A stretch of 64,000 nt of DNA from Ischnura elegans (GCF_921293095.1 NC_060257.1:93113449-93177448); one strand, 5' to 3'. Counted from the first letter of the stretch, positions 11,402 through 24,530 are shown. Program-made: numbers and translations. The notes: generated by a model from the letters alone, not told the origin.

Positions 11402-13179
11402 CAGTGGAACTTGGTTAGTACGTTCCTCCTTAGTATGTTTTCCACCTTAGCATGGCGATTTCTCTTGGTCCCGGTACCATCCTAACAAAATACAGGAAAA
11501 AGTATTTGGTTAGTACATTTGAAAAAATTGCACTTTCCTGGTTATTCACTTTATTGCCTGCCATGACACAACCCGCAATTCGTTCTCTAGTATTAAGGGT
11601 CGTAACCTCTGAATTCATGATTTAATTTATTATTATTAGCCATTAACATCCTTGCATTCATTCCACATCTCTTTCTACGACCGTGATTTCTCCAAATGCA
11701 TTTCTCAATTCTTGTAATGTGACGAATAATAAAATGCGGCCATTTTTTGGGAATGTCTGACTATGCAAAACTGCAGCCAATGAGAAGCCCCAATTTTCCT
11801 CACCCTGAGCTCCTCACCTTCTGTTGCCTTTGGAGTGCCCACTGTGCACAAATTTTGCGAGAAGGCAGTTGTTCCTATTGCACAATTTATCATAGCGGGG
11901 GCAGTTTGATTACAATTGAAATGGAGAGAAAACTAATAGTGAAGCAGATTACAACTCAAGAAAAGATTGAAATTATTGAGGAAGTGGATCGAAATCCACT
12001 CGTAAAGCGAGTGAAGTTAGCGCGAAGATTAAACATTCCTGCATCCACATTAAGCACGACTGCAAGAAACCACAAAAAAATCTTCAGTCAGAGTGACAAA
12101 AAGTGAAAGTGCGTTCGTGATGGGAAATATCCAGAATTGGAAGATGTTCTTCTTTAATGGTGCAAACAAGCGCGAGGTTTGAATGTGCAGTTCGATGGTT
12201 CCATTTATTCGTCTAGAGTGTGAAATAGCAGAAGAAGCAGAACCTCCTTTGCACCTAGAAGAGTGGCGTCAGATTGCTGGAAAGATGAATTTCTACGAGT
12301 GTTGTGAGTGTGATGATGATCTCACTGTTTGCCAAACCATAACAATCGATGAAATTCACGCACTTGAGTGGAAAGAAAACGAAGATGGAAGTGATGACGA
12401 TGATGCTGAGGAAGGAAATTAGGCTTTTCCAATTCCCACTTAATCTAAAGCGGTACTGCAAGCCTCGACGTCGAGGATATGGAGTACGTGCATATTTACT
12501 TGACTACAGCTGCGGGAGCAGACGATGCTCTGGGTCTCCACACAAAGCTTTGCATAAAAATACTTGACCTCGGCACGAAAGCAGATGACATTGAACAAAA
12601 TTTTTAGGTAAACGTCAACTGTATAATATAAAAATCTTCTTAGTAATGATGCCGCAATCTAATAATCTTGCATTATTAATCGATATATCGATCGATATAA
12701 TAATTGATATGGTATCATTTCAGAAGCGAATGCGTGCGGCTGCTGCCGTGATTTGAAGTCAATAAATTTTTCTCAATTTTTATGATGTTTAAAAACAGCC
12801 AGTTGACATACTCACGGTAGTCGTTATATTCTCCGAGTACGCAGTGAAGAAGAAATGACTTAGCTTCACTTGTCCTCTTTTTATAAATATATATATAGGA
12901 TAAATCATGGGAGATAGACGACGTCTTCGGGAAATCTATGAAACATCGTGATTTTTATTTACATGGTATTGTTTTTCAATGTAGTGCTCATTTTCTTGAT
13001 TATTAATGTGGAAGGCGTTTCTTACGAGAACTACCGATAGTAATTGTAATAATGACGACTTTTCCACAGATTGCAATTACCCCGACTGCTACTATTTACT
13101 TTCCTCATTAGCACGTTTTCCTGGTTAGTACGTTCATTTTTTGTGGCCCCTTCAGAAATGTACTAAACAAGTTCTACTG
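11402..13179 (+). mobile_element. Tigger element, internally deleted
   Basis: Termini CAGTGGAACTTGGTTAGTAC and the inverted CAGTAGAACTTGTTTAGTAC are flanked by TA (11400-11401 and 13180-13181). The HTH-coding and acidic C-terminal parts of a transposase are retained with the catalytic core removed. A second, shorter derivative of the same family lies at 20604-21894 in the opposite orientation, and a fragment at 6145-6505. Confidence 0.88.
11917..12422 (+). pseudogene. Tigger transposase remnant (HTH plus C-terminus)
   Basis: The sequence reads ITTQEKIEIIEEVDRNP then LARRLNIPASTLST, a psq/CENP-B-N helix-turn-helix, ending KKIFSQSDKK and a stop near 12104. After a gap and frame change the protein resumes at about 12190 with DDDLTVCQTITIDEIHA and an acidic tail (EDGSDDDDAEEGN), like the Tigger C-terminus. 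The DDE core is missing, so it cannot act as a transposase. Confidence 0.75.
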
Positions 13180-13347
13180 TAGTACACTAACAAGGAGACA
13201 TCGCGAGTGTGATGATAGGGATTTGAATGGCGATGTTATTTTCAGAAACACAGCAGACTCAAGACAGATTATCTGCATGCAGTTTATCAGGGTTTATCCA
13301 TGCATAAGTCCTTCAAAGTTTTCTGCTATGTCCTCAAATTCACCTGG

Positions 13348-13749
13348 TAAGGCACAATTCGGAGTTCCATTTAAATCCATTAACTAATATGAAAATTAAA
13401 AAAATTGCCAGGTGACTAAGTTAAACGAACGGGGATGAGTTGTAACAGAGATTTCTGAAATTATAAGAGAGAAAAATATTGGTCTCCTCCTCCGGGACTC
13501 GAACCCTGAGCATACCCTACAACTGTTTCAAGACGAGTGCCCAAACCCACCTGGCCACCACGTCAGTTGAGAGGGAGGGTTTACTCAAGGGAACTCATGG
13601 TGCATGAAATCTTTACATGCGAATATCTCTCGAAGCCGGGCCGAAATTGTGGAAGAAAGCCGTGATACTTTTTCTACATTACCCATATAGTTTCAGAAAA
13701 TAACATCTGCATCCAGATCCTGAACATCACTTTGGCAATGTCTCCTTGT
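13348..13749 (-). repeat. tRNA-related (SINE-like) repeat, copy 2
   Basis: Same ~400-bp module as 2114-2519, about 85% alike by eye. The minus strand carries GGTTCGAGTCC (plus 13495-13505), a consensus-like pol III B box. Shared sharp ends (AAGGCACAATTCGGAG and CTCCTTGT) define the unit. Confidence 0.55.
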
Positions 13750-13885
13750 TAGAATACAGTGACGAGGTAGACGAAATGCCTAACGTTTCACCGAGTCCTT
13801 CATTGACGGCAAACAAGGTTTGTATGGAAAATGAGCAGATGGCTTAGCGACAAGAGTGAACATAATGCAAGCAATGCTTCCATAC

Positions 13886-14100
13886 CCAACCCGTCGACCT
13901 GCTCCATGTCTTGCCGATGATGCCATTGTCCCGCTACTGTTCTGAAGCCCATGAGCACCTCCTGTGGTAGGTGGTTCTATCCTACATGATATCCTGTAGG
14001 CTTCTGCATCATCCAAGACCAAGACAGAGTCAAACCAGCGATCAAACGCAGGGTCAGGGGCGATCCTATACGCTCCAGCTGCTCCTTGCAGAAGTTTAAT
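13886..14100 (-). CDS. Rgl: Rgl-like exon D: end of RasGEF domain and start of linker
   Basis: This 215-bp exon starts in phase 0 and leaves two bases. It begins IKLLQGAAGAYRIAPD, continues FDRWFDSVLVLDDAEAYRI and reaches SCRIEPPTTGG. RalGDS proteins end the catalytic domain with IKLLQ, then YxIAP, WF, SYxLSCELEPP, so the order is diagnostic. A Gly/Ser/Ala-rich linker follows. The donor was set at GG/GTATGG because its two leftover bases complete a Gly codon with the first base of exon E. The acceptor is preceded by a run of T residues. An alternative donor slightly upstream (GG/GTTGGG) is possible but breaks the phase. Confidence 0.88.
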
Positions 14101-14684
14101 CTAAATGAAAAAAAAAAGAAAAGCATTTCCTCAAGAGAAAGTTAAACCAATATTTATACACATCCCTAAACCAAGATACATTTAAGACTTTTAAAGACTC
14201 AATTGAAATGAGTACATAATAGGTACAAAAATGCAAAACACCCAACCAAATTTCTTGATTGAAGCTTTTGTGCCTCATGCCGATTAAAGAGGGGTAAAGA
14301 TACGGGTGTACGCCGCGTGATGTATCGCAACTGCCCCAACGTTTTATGACCGACTGCTGGACACTTCTTCAAGGGAACGGTGCTGGAGTTTGCCTTTTTA
14401 TTTCAGGTGGGCAGGAGAAGATGAAGAAATTTTGTGGATGACTGGGTTACATGTGCTTCTAATTCTCATTCCGGTATCTCTGTTAAAATTATTTTTGTTT
14501 TTTTATCTCTATAGTTTCGTGGATGATTTAGGTTTTGAAATGTTTCACCCTCGAGATGATTCTAGATTTTTTGACTTGATTGACCGCTGGTTCAATCATG
14601 TCAAGTTGACGAGGTGCCCCCAGTTCTGCTCCTTGTGCTAGCAATACATCCCTTCCAAGTACCCTGAAGCATAATAAGTAGGGA
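14101..14684. other. Start of the 19.4-kb intron, nothing recognised
   Basis: An 83-codon open frame at 14390-14641 has no recognisable motif and is probably chance. Confidence 0.35.
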
Positions 14685-16110
14685 TGGTCGGATTAGAAAC
14701 CTTGGATCCTAATATCTGCGGATATTGCCCTTCTCTACCGGATACTTCGGATCCGAAATTTTAAATTGATGCAACAGTAAATGCAGCATGCCATTAGAGG
14801 GAGTGGAAAGAATTACAATCCTTTCTTTGCTTGCACCATAGCACTGCAATGATTGTCCTACTCATGCACCATATCGCTTAAAAGCTCTCGTGGGAATAGG
14901 GTAGTTTCCTTCATCAAAGAAAACAAAAGGCAATAATTGCGATTCGTTACCCACCATTAGTGTATTCATAATATACAAATTATTTCGTTTTATAAATGCC
15001 GGTTTAGACGAATGGCAATGGTCCATTTTTATCCTCATTTGAAAAGGGCCAGATTGGCGCCCATGCGATGCCACTCCACGTGACGTCACAGGGACCTAGT
15101 TTCTATAGGAGAAGATAGGAGTTATACATCGTCTGAGGTTACCAATGCATGCATGAGGCGCAGAGCTCAGGGAAACATGTCTTAATAATCACTTATTAAA
15201 ACTGGCTAAGGTCGGAAAGTTTTCCTCGTTTGATAAGGTATTAATAATCCTTATTTAAGCCAAGCGCTACCAGGCGGCAGGGCACTAGGCTACCCGCTGG
15301 CAGCCTGCGACGTATCAGCGCTAAGCCTCGCCTCAAGGTCACCTCACCGGGCGGAGGGGGAACCAGAAATACGACGTACGGAGGGATTTCCCATCATTCC
15401 TACTAACGCGTCGCGTTTTCGCGCGCTTGAAAATTTTCACTTTTCATTTAATCGCGAAAAATAGATATTATCATTTAAAAATCTAAAAGTGTGAAATACG
15501 TACTCCAGGAGTAATAATCTTTCGATTAAGGCAATAAAAAAATAATAGGAAACCACCCTATTATAATAGAATTTCAGCTGTGTAAAATTTTATGGCAAAA
15601 AACGACTGGCACACAGTGTGACAGTACCCAAGACATTGAACAACCATTGAATTGGGGGGGAATCTCAGCGCTGTACGAGAAAAGTATGTCCAAAGTAAAA
15701 ACCTCGCAGATTTCAAAAAACCACCTTCAGCCTATTAGCAAAGGTGGTCGTCATCCATCAGCCCGTACCACCGATGTTTTCTTTTCTTTTCCGAGACCAC
15801 ACAGAACATAAATCATTATCTTCGAAGGAAAATATCAAGTTACATGAGAACTATGGAAACATGTTTCATCCCTACCCCATCCCACTCACTGAACTTTATC
15901 GTCCTGAATGCTTCAATTCTCTGTTTCTGGAGGACAAATGCTAAGTGAGTGACTTTACTGGGGCTGAAGATGTCTCGATAGCAGTTGGATGACATGTAAA
16001 AGACTTTTTTTAAATGAGACCAAATGCGACGCATTTCTGACCGTATTTAGATTTTTTAATCTCTAATTGATTGACACAAAGCTTTTTAGTTACAACAAAA
16101 CTATAACAAA
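14685..16110. mobile_element. Composite hAT-related repeat interrupted by a TA-flanked MITE
   Basis: It begins TAGGGATGGTCGGATTAG, a reverse-oriented relative of the right end of 6994-7874, and runs through GAGGGAGTGGAAAGA and AAAAGCTCTC. After an insertion (14899-15558) it continues as sequence homologous to 3660-4140 (AGAATTTCAGCTGTG, CCGAGACCACACAG, TTTCATCCCTACCCCAT, GATTGACACAAAG). The right terminus was not found. Confidence 0.55.
14899..15558. mobile_element. 660-bp MITE with GGGTRGTTTCC termini
   Basis: Termini GGGTAGTTTCC and the inverse of GGAAACCACCC are flanked by TA (14897-14898 and 15559-15560). The homologous uninterrupted sequence at 3650-3665 acts as an empty site, supporting insertion at a single TA. 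No coding sequence. Confidence 0.6.
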
Positions 16111-16544
16111 ACGAGTCGATAGTCGCTTGAACTCATCAAGCGGGTAATTAGGGGGTTGGGAGCATTGTTGTGTCCCGTGTTTCCGAGTTATGTGCCCATA
16201 AGTTGCTTAAAAAGGAAAAAAAATCATAATATCGTTTAAATGGATGAAATGTACGGAGAGTACGCTTTTTCGCCGTCAACAATACTTAAGGTCGTCTTAG
16301 TAACCACGATGGTGTAAGCGTTGAGAGATTGTTTTGATTTTAATATTTACGTAATGGGGAGAAATAAATTAATAATGACCGGTGAAGTTATTTAAAAAGG
16401 CCGATTTCTTGTAATTTAGACCTTTCTCTATGATTGTAGCTACTCCCTTTCTGATCGTAAGGGTTTTAACCCAATAACCTTAAGCAATTTATAACAGATT
16501 TAAAAAAATAAAAGATCTGAGACCAATAAATACCAATATCCAGC
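16111..16544. other. Intronic stretch, nothing recognised
   Basis: AT-rich, no structure supported. It leads into the satellite array. Confidence 0.4.
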
Positions 16545-16798
16545 CACATATTTAACACATTTCTATTAATTATTGTGAGGAATACCAAGATGTACCCATT
16601 CGCAAAATTTCTTTGGTCCAAATTATAAAGTAATCAAGTTATGCCAATTTTCGTATTTGCTATAATTATTGAACCGATCTTTCGATTATACTGACAACTG
16701 TACTGTAAAATCTGCAACGATATTGATTTTATTTCCAGTCTATGGTCATCTTTTAAATAATTCCTGGTCAACTATGCCCTTGGATGTAAAATCCTATA

Positions 16799-19700
16799 CA
16801 GTAGAATCCTGATTTAAGGTTTTTCAGGGGGGACAAAATTTAAAACACTAAATGCGGAAAAACACTAAATGCGGACCTGCCATTTTTTTCAGGTTTTATG
16901 GTCTGTAATGATTGGAATGGCTTTTTATGAGTAAAAAATATTATTTAAAGTAACTAAAAGGTGCTGAATGCAGCAAAAAATCTTTAATGAAATGTTCTCT
17001 GCCCTGTGAAGGTTGGATAATACTTTTCAGGAATCAGCTAAAAAAATGGGTAGTAAAAATAAGTAATGAGAGGATGACAATTGTTTTAATGAAATATTTT
17101 TAGAAAATTCTAATAAACATCAACTTAAAAGCATTCCCACACATATTATTATTATGGACATTAGTGATTCCATTTTTATGCATATTTCAGTGGTCTCGAT
17201 GAAATTTAGAAATTTTTCTTTAAAAGTGACATGTAGGTGACTATAGCATTTCTAATATAATAAGAAAAGGTGTAAGTAGGTACTCGAAAAATCATGAGGA
17301 ATGAGTGAAATAAAGGGACAGCAGAAGATCGCTAATCCCAAATTCTCAACTACCGAATATCTAGTAAAAGGGAGGTTTTCTGAAATTTTGCCATCTTAAC
17401 GTATTCTGTTGCCTCGGCGAAACAAGGGATTTATGAGCCTTTAAAAAGCCTCCTATGCGCATATTTTAGATTTCGAGGTCATCCAAAAAAGTAGAATCTT
17501 ATTTTAGTATGCATACAAGTCGATGGTGATTCAACTCGATGATAACACCCGATTCGTTGTCATATATCCGCGGCCTTATGCAGGTCGAATGGAGCCGGGA
17601 GAAGTTGCTTACGCGGCGCGCTGATCACCTTGACTCCGACTCGCCTTGTTTCTCGGCAGCTTTTAATAAAATTTGGTTGGACCTTGAATAACGATCAGCT
17701 AAACTCTGTTAAGTGAAAAGGTTTAATCTTCAACAGAACTGGATTTCATCCGAAAAATTGTCAGTTCCTCTGGAGTTTGGCAATTTCATCAGGGTTATGA
17801 TGTCGAAGTCAACCACCAAGGGATACCTGCCGGATTTTCGTTTTTTTCCGCGCTCATCTATTCTACCGTGAGTATGCGGTGATTTTTTTTCCAGCATGAG
17901 CGATTTATTTAGAGTCATGGACCGTGATAGTTCGTCAAAACTCCGACTGTCATTCTCTTTTGGCATTAATTAGCACCAGATAAATATTTTTGAATCGACA
18001 GCGATATCAACCAGCCGCATGTCGATAAATTGGCTCCGGGATATCTAAATTACGATGTTAAATAATTAGAGATGGGTCGAATAGCAGATTTCTCGAATTC
18101 GAATATCGAATTCAAATATTAAATCATTGCTCGAATATTCGAATACCTCGAATTTCGAATACCTCGAATACTAAATGATGAATGCTGGAATGTTTGACTC
18201 GGACCTATGCAGCAGGCAACACAAGATTTTGGGGAGTAATTTTGATTTCCTTAAATAATTCGAACAGGAATTTAGCTGATTAATGAATATTTTAATTTTA
18301 TGGAAACAATTGGGCATATAATTAATTCAACTAACATCGCTTTACCCCCACTCCTGCTGCCAAGTGCTAGCTGACAATCTGAGGCATTTTGCAAAATACA
18401 AGCTCTTTTCCACTGGATTTTCTTCAATTATTTTCAGTCCATCTTTGGGAGTTCTCACGAGATAAGAAGATGAATTGGAATGGCTATCTGGGAGAAACCA
18501 AATATTCTGAGAAAATATCCCTTTGTCTGGGACTGTAACAATAAAGATTTATAGCACCACTCATAAATTGTAACTTGATATATGTTTTCGGAAAAAAATA
18601 CCGCATCAACTTCCGAGAAGCTCTGCTGCTCATATCGAGTTTCGCCAGAATGCTAAGTCTCCGTTGTATTTTGACATTTATTTCCTTTCGTAAAATGCTT
18701 AAATAAACTCAGACATACGTCGTGTTTGGTCTTATTCTTTTTGAAATTACGCTCACATTACTAATATTTCAATTCAATAAAGGTGTAACATCAATTGACG
18801 AAAGTCATTCTTAGACTCCTTTTGTGCTAATAGAGGACTCATGCAGCGGTTGACCTCCACAGAAATGGGGAACTTCGAAGCTGGTAGGAAAAAAAAGGTC
18901 AGTGGGGGAAAAAAGGGAGGGCCCGAAACACGTTTCTATTGTTCTCGTGTAACTTGGTATTTTTTCGAAGCTAAGGTCTTCGTAATATGATCCCTGCGCG
19001 AGCTGTGTCGTTTTTTTTATTTCGAAGAAGAGGAAAGCTTCAGAGGGGGGGCTAGTGCTGAATGGAGAGGGGTACCAGATCTTGGGAAATGCGCTAATGT
19101 AAGTATCCCACGGTACTCACACAGCAGTTGACCTCCAGAAATGGGGAACTTCGAAGCAGGTAGCCAGAAAAAGGTCAGTGGGTGAGAAAAGGGGGGAGGG
19201 CGTGAATCACGTTTTAATTGTTCTCGTAACTCGATATTTTTTTCGAAGCAGGGGGTCTTCGTAATGCGATCCCTGCGCGAGCTGGGACCTTGATTTCGGA
19301 GAAGAGGAAAGCGTCAGAGTGGGTGAGGCGAGTGCTGAATGGAGGGGGATAGCGGATCGTGGGAAATGCCCTAAGGTTGCTATCCCACAGCACTGAGGTT
19401 CTCCTGGTGGGGGGAATCGGGGATTTTCGGATTTTTTCACCCGACCATTTTCGGTTCCCCTCGTCGAACTCTTTTCACCGCTAAAATCCACGAATTTGAT
19501 GTATTCGTCAACTTGCGTAAAACGGCGCTGCGAGCACTAAATGACTACAGTTCTCTACATTTTTCCGAGTCAACTACCAACGACGTTCGTGCGACAGTGT
19601 ATGACGCGAAATTCAAAGTATTCGAGGTATTAGAGGCGGTACTTTTAGCATAACTATTCGAAACCTCGAATATCGAATACTTTCTTGTATTCGAGGTATT

Positions 19701-20555
19701 CGAGTATTCGCGGATACTATTCGCACATCTCTAAAAATAATGTTGTTTCGTAGGGAAAGAATGCTCTCACTCACGGTCATGACAGAGGAAACACTTCCTC
19801 TGTTCTTTCGCTGTTCCTCCGTGGAAACTGACCTTGGAATGGATTATAGAAAGAATCTTCTAGTGAACTGCGCAATTGACATTGGGCCTCCTCTTTTGAA
19901 AAGAGAAAGTAGCCGACTGATATAATATTGGGCTAACAATCGACTGCCCCTAGGGAGTAGAGTTGAAAGGGGCATAAACCATCAATTGAAAACATAACGA
20001 GAAAACCATTATTGTAGCGGCCCTCGGAGGATAACTCGTGTCATCACTCGTCACGCATCATCGAAGTCAAGTTCAAGAAGTGAAGGATAAGGTAGTTCGA
20101 GGTTATTAAGGGATGACTTTGCTCCATTAGATCGGATCTAATACAAAAAGTGCCTGGTGTTTGGATTAGAAGGGGCGCGGAACGTTACGAGAAGACAAAT
20201 CACCCTACTTGCGAGTTGATGGTCGCAGCCCTGCGCTCGCGGAAGAAAGCAGCTGAAGAAGCGTTCCCCGGTAGAATCTATCGACTATTGGTAAACTTTC
20301 ATGAGACTCTTCTTGTTGATGAGTAGAATTTCGAAGATTTGGATGAACCGTCATGAAAAAACGTTAAATCGGGCAAAAAAATCTTGAGCGGGACAAATTT
20401 TTACGACCATAAATGCGGAAAAACGCAAAATGCGGAAACACTAAATACGGATAATTTTTACATTGTCCTAATAGGGAATGAATCGGGACCCAAAAAAATA
20501 AACGCTAAATGCGGAAAAACGTTAAATGCGAAGACCTTAAATCCGGATCCGACTG
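16799..20555. mobile_element. Tigger-like element in the satellite (host of a hAT)
   Basis: Termini CAGTAGAATCCTGATTTAAG and the inverse end CAGTCGGATCCGGATTTAAG are flanked by TA (16797-16798 and 20556-20557). Subterminal AACACTAAATGCGGA motifs recur at both ends. Minus the nested hAT it is about 2.1 kb. Several blocks (for example AAGTCGATGGTGATTCAAC, TCGGAGGATAACTCG) are shared with 22340-24530, so they are related non-autonomous elements. No transposase frame was found. Confidence 0.82.
18067..19733 (+). mobile_element. hAT element, non-autonomous, complete
   Basis: Termini TAGAGATGGGTCGAATAG and the inverse of CTATTCGCACATCTCTA are flanked by TAAATAAT (18059-18066) and AAAATAAT (19734-19741), matching at 7 of 8 bases. 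Both ends carry TATTCGAGGTATTCGA-type repeats. The middle has an internally repeated block (GCTAGTGCTGAATGGAG and GAACTTCGAAGC occur twice, near 19050 and 19340). No transposase. Family members also lie at 1989-2934 and 63896-64000. Confidence 0.85.
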
Positions 20556-20603
20556 TATATTAGAGCAATTCGATATATTTGAAGAAAAAGCATATTCAAT
20601 ATA

Positions 20604-21894
20604 CAGTGGAACCTGTTTAGTACGTTTCTGAAGGGACCACAAAAAATGAACGTACTAACCAGGAAAACGTGCTAACGAGGAAAGTAAATAATAGCAGTTG
20701 GGGTAATTGCAATCTGTGGAAAAGTCGTCATAATTACAATTACTATCGGTAGTTCTCGTAGGATCGCCTTCCTGAACTCTTTTTGCCTTTAAAATAAAGA
20801 AAATGGGCGCTACATTGAAAAACAATACCATGTGAATAAAAAATCACAATGTTTCATAGATTTCCCGAAGACAATTACATGAAAACGGCGTCTTTCTCCC
20901 GTGATTTATCCTAAATGTATGTATAGAAAGAGGACAAGTATAGCTAAGTCATTTCTTTTTTGTCACAGCATACTCGGAGAATATAAAAACAACCCTGAGT
21001 ATGTCAACGGGTTGTTTTTAAACATCATAAAAATTGGACAAAATTATATTGACCTTAAATTACGGCAACAGCCGTACACATTCGCGCTTCTGGAATAAAG
21101 TCATATCGATTGTTATAGCGATCGATATATCGAATAATAACACGCAAGGTTATTAGATTACGAGGTAATTACAAGAAGATTTTATATTATACAGTTGAAT
21201 TTTACTTTTAAAATTTGTTTAATGTCGTCTGCTTATGTGCCGAGGTCAAGTATTTTTAAGCTAAGCTTCGCGTGGAGATCCTGAGCATCGTCTGCTCCCG
21301 CAGCAGTAGTCAAATACGCACGTACTACGTAGCATTGACGTCGTGCAGTACTGCTTTAGATAAAGTGGGAATTGGATAAGACTCATTTCTTCATCATGAT
21401 AACTCGTGCAATAGCAACAATTGCCCACTCGTGAAATTTGTGCGCAGTGGGCACTCCAGAGGCAGCAGAAGGTGAGGAGCTCGGGGTGGGGAAAATTGGG
21501 GCTTCTCATTGGCTGCAGTTTTGCATAGTCAGACATTCCTGATAAATGGCCATATTTTATTATTCATCGCGTCATAAGAATTGAGAAATGCATTTGGATA
21601 AATCGCGGTCGAAGAAAGATATGTGGAATGAATGCAAGAATTTTAATGGCTAGTAATAATAAATTAAATCATGAATTCGGAGCTTTACGACCCTTAGGAA
21701 GATACTGGAGAACGAATTGCGGGTTGCGTCACGGCTAGCAATTGAGCGTACTAACCAGGAAAGCGCAATTTTTTCAAACGTACTAACCAAATACTTTTAC
21801 CTGTATTTTGTTCCGATGGTACCGGGACCGAGAGAAATCGTCGTACTAAGGAGGAAAACGTACTAAGGAGGAACGTACTAACCAAGTTCCACTG
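20604..21894 (-). mobile_element. Tigger deletion derivative in the satellite
   Basis: Termini CAGTGGAACCTGTTTAGTAC and the inverse of GTACTAACCAAGTTCCACTG are flanked by TA (20602-20603 and 21895-21896). It is reverse-oriented relative to 11402-13179. It keeps that element's 5' leader (minus-strand reading MSDYAKLQPMRSPNFPHPE) and its 3' end but has lost the transposase. Confidence 0.88.
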
Positions 21895-22339
21895 TATATC
21901 GAACGTGAGACTACATATAAAACATGTTTCCATTGGGCATCGTGAGGAATACGAAGATGTGTCCATTCACCAAATTTCATTGGTCCAACGGATATACTAT
22001 TCAAGTTCTGCCAATTTGCATATTTGCAATAACAATCGAATCGATTTTTTGATTATACTGACATCTGTACTGTAAAATGCGCATTGCTATTGATTTAACT
22101 TCCAGTCTATGGTCATTTACCTCATAATTCCTGGTCAGCTATGCCCATGGATGTATAATCCTATATGTTATAGCAATTCGATGTAATTTGTGAAAACGCA
22201 GATACGATATATATATCGAATATGATACTATATACAAAAAATATTTCCACTGGGTATTGTGAGGAACTCTTAGATGTACCCATTAACAAAATTTCATTGT
22301 TCCAACTTATATAGTAATCAAGTTATGCCAATTTGCGTA

Positions 22340-24530
22340 CAGTAAAACTTCGATTTTACATCAAGTCTCGTTTTTACGCAGCGGCACTCAAGTCCGGCCG
22401 GAAAGCATAGGGAATTGCAATGGTGAAACTTCGATTTTACATATTTTCTTGATTTTACGCAGTTTTTCGATTTTGCGCAGCATAACCCCAGCCCCAAAGA
22501 GGTCGCTAATCTTGATTTTACGCAGTTGTCTTTTGGCTTATTTTGAAAATCCGACTAGAGCAATATGAAGTTAGGTTATTATTTTGTCGCAGTGACTTGC
22601 AAAAATGACGTCGCGCTGTTGAGCGTAAAACTAAAAACATCGTGAATCTAATTATTGCTTCCCCGTGAGCCCTCTCAGTAATATTTCAGGCTCCATTACG
22701 AACGCGAATGTCGCTCTTAGTTCAAATTCGCCGTAGAAGGATATCGAAACCTAAAACACACGGCAATTGCCGTGTATGCGTAACTACTTTTGATTAAGAC
22801 ATGATCACTGGAGATATTAACATTATCACCTTTCGTTTATTATTCGACTTATTGATCGACTCAGTTTATATCCAGAATTATGAGATACGGAATATCTATC
22901 CCTAACGCAAGGCTTTCTAGAATTTTGCCAACGCTATGTTTTCCGTCGCCCCGGCGAAATATAACGGCGAAATGAGTCGTTAAAAATTCTCCCGTGCCAA
23001 AATTTTGGCTTTCAAGGTGATCCAAAAAAGAGAGTCGTACTTCTAGCATGGACGTAAGTCGATGGTGATTCAACACGATAGTAAAAGCAGCATGCATTGT
23101 TTCATTCCGTGGGCTAACCCCACATCTTCGGGACGAATGGAGGCGAGGGAAACGCCGCGCGCTCATCAGAACTGACTCAACTTGTATCTCATTGTCAGTG
23201 GGTTTAAATGAAACATGGTTGGAACTTGAATAGCTACTAGCTTAACTCCGCTTGGTGGCAAGCGTTTATTTTTAACGGAACGGGAGTTGATGCCCTCGGA
23301 GAATAACTCGCGTCGTCAATCGTCATCATGTAATCATTGAAATCAAATTCAAGACGTGAGTGATAAGGCAGTCCCTTTAAACTCAGGAATGGCTTAGTAC
23401 CATTAAATCGAAATAGAAAAAGTGTCCGGTGTTGTTATCAGATATGGGGAAGCAAAATATTACGTGAAGATGAGTCACACGGCTTTTGAGTCAAAGGTCC
23501 CGGCGCTGAATTCGCGGAAGAATGCCGACAGAGAAGCTATACCCGGTAGATTCTATCTGCTAATGCTAAAATTTCATGGGAAAATGCTTTTTTAATGCGT
23601 AAAAATTATAAAGAAGGAAGATTGTTCCGGACTATTAATACTTCTTTTAGTCATCACTGGCGGCATGACGGTAGTTGCGCGGTTATTTAAATAGCTCACT
23701 TTAAAAACGTGATCTAAACCACGGAAAAATCTGAATTTCCGAATATCCCGGGTCCTGTGTGCTCCGTGTTATCTATGGTATGCTATTTGGAGGTAACCAA
23801 CAACTGGGGTCATTAGCGCCATGAAGCAAGGGCTGGGGGGATAGGAACCCTATGTTGGCATTAGCCAGGTTTTAATGATAAGCTCAAAAGGGACCAGGAC
23901 TTAACTTCCCATCTGATGGACAGAGTGGTGCACTGGAAGTGCCCTTCACATTAGACTCAAGTAGGGATAGGGCCATCTCTGATAAGTCTCTGCTACTGCC
24001 AGGACTTGAACCCAGGCCCACAGGGTGTAAAGCCTTTGTGATGTATTAGCAAAATTTTGCTCCCTGTTAATGGGGTTAATTTAGATGACTATCCTCAGGC
24101 ATCTCATTTCTTCAATCTCCAATCTTTGTTTGTCTGCAGGTGGTTAAACGGATTTCCTGCAAACTGCTTTTAATGAGAATATTTTCGAAAATTAGCTTCT
24201 CTGCAAGCATTTAGTACCACCATTTCGACATTTCTCCTGGGTAACAGAAGTAATCTTAGTGCCAGAAATGCTAGCAATTCAACCATGTTATTCAACCATG
24301 GGAAACATTGTTCAGGAATGCAACGTTGTTTCTCTTAAGGTAACACGTCATCTGTGGTGTTGCTTTTGAGTAAATAAGATTATTAGGCTTCATTTTCCGA
24401 GCAATAATGAGCAAGTGTTATCCTGAAAACTATACTTCTCCTCAATACCAACTCTTGGTTTTACACACTTTTATTTTACACAGTGCCCATATTTCGGTCC
24501 CTCCAACTGCGTAAAATCAAAGTTTTTCTG
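22340..24530. mobile_element. Tigger-like element in the satellite
   Basis: Termini CAGTAAAACTTCGATTTTAC and the inverse end CAGAAAAACTTTGATTTTAC are flanked by TA (22338-22339 and 24531-24532). The left subterminal region repeats CGATTTTACGCAG several times. It shares its interior with 16799-20555. No transposase. It splits a satellite monomer after TTTGCGTA. Confidence 0.82.
23780..24045 (-). repeat. SINE-like module with B-box motif
   Basis: On the minus strand GGTTCAAGTCC (plus 24002-24012) fits a pol III B box inside a ~265-bp stretch unlike the flanking Tigger sequence. There is only one copy here, so its borders and SINE nature are uncertain. Confidence 0.3.

Noticed and set aside
14390..14641. 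83-codon frame with hydrophobic stretch
   Set aside because: No family motif, no splice context; probably chance.
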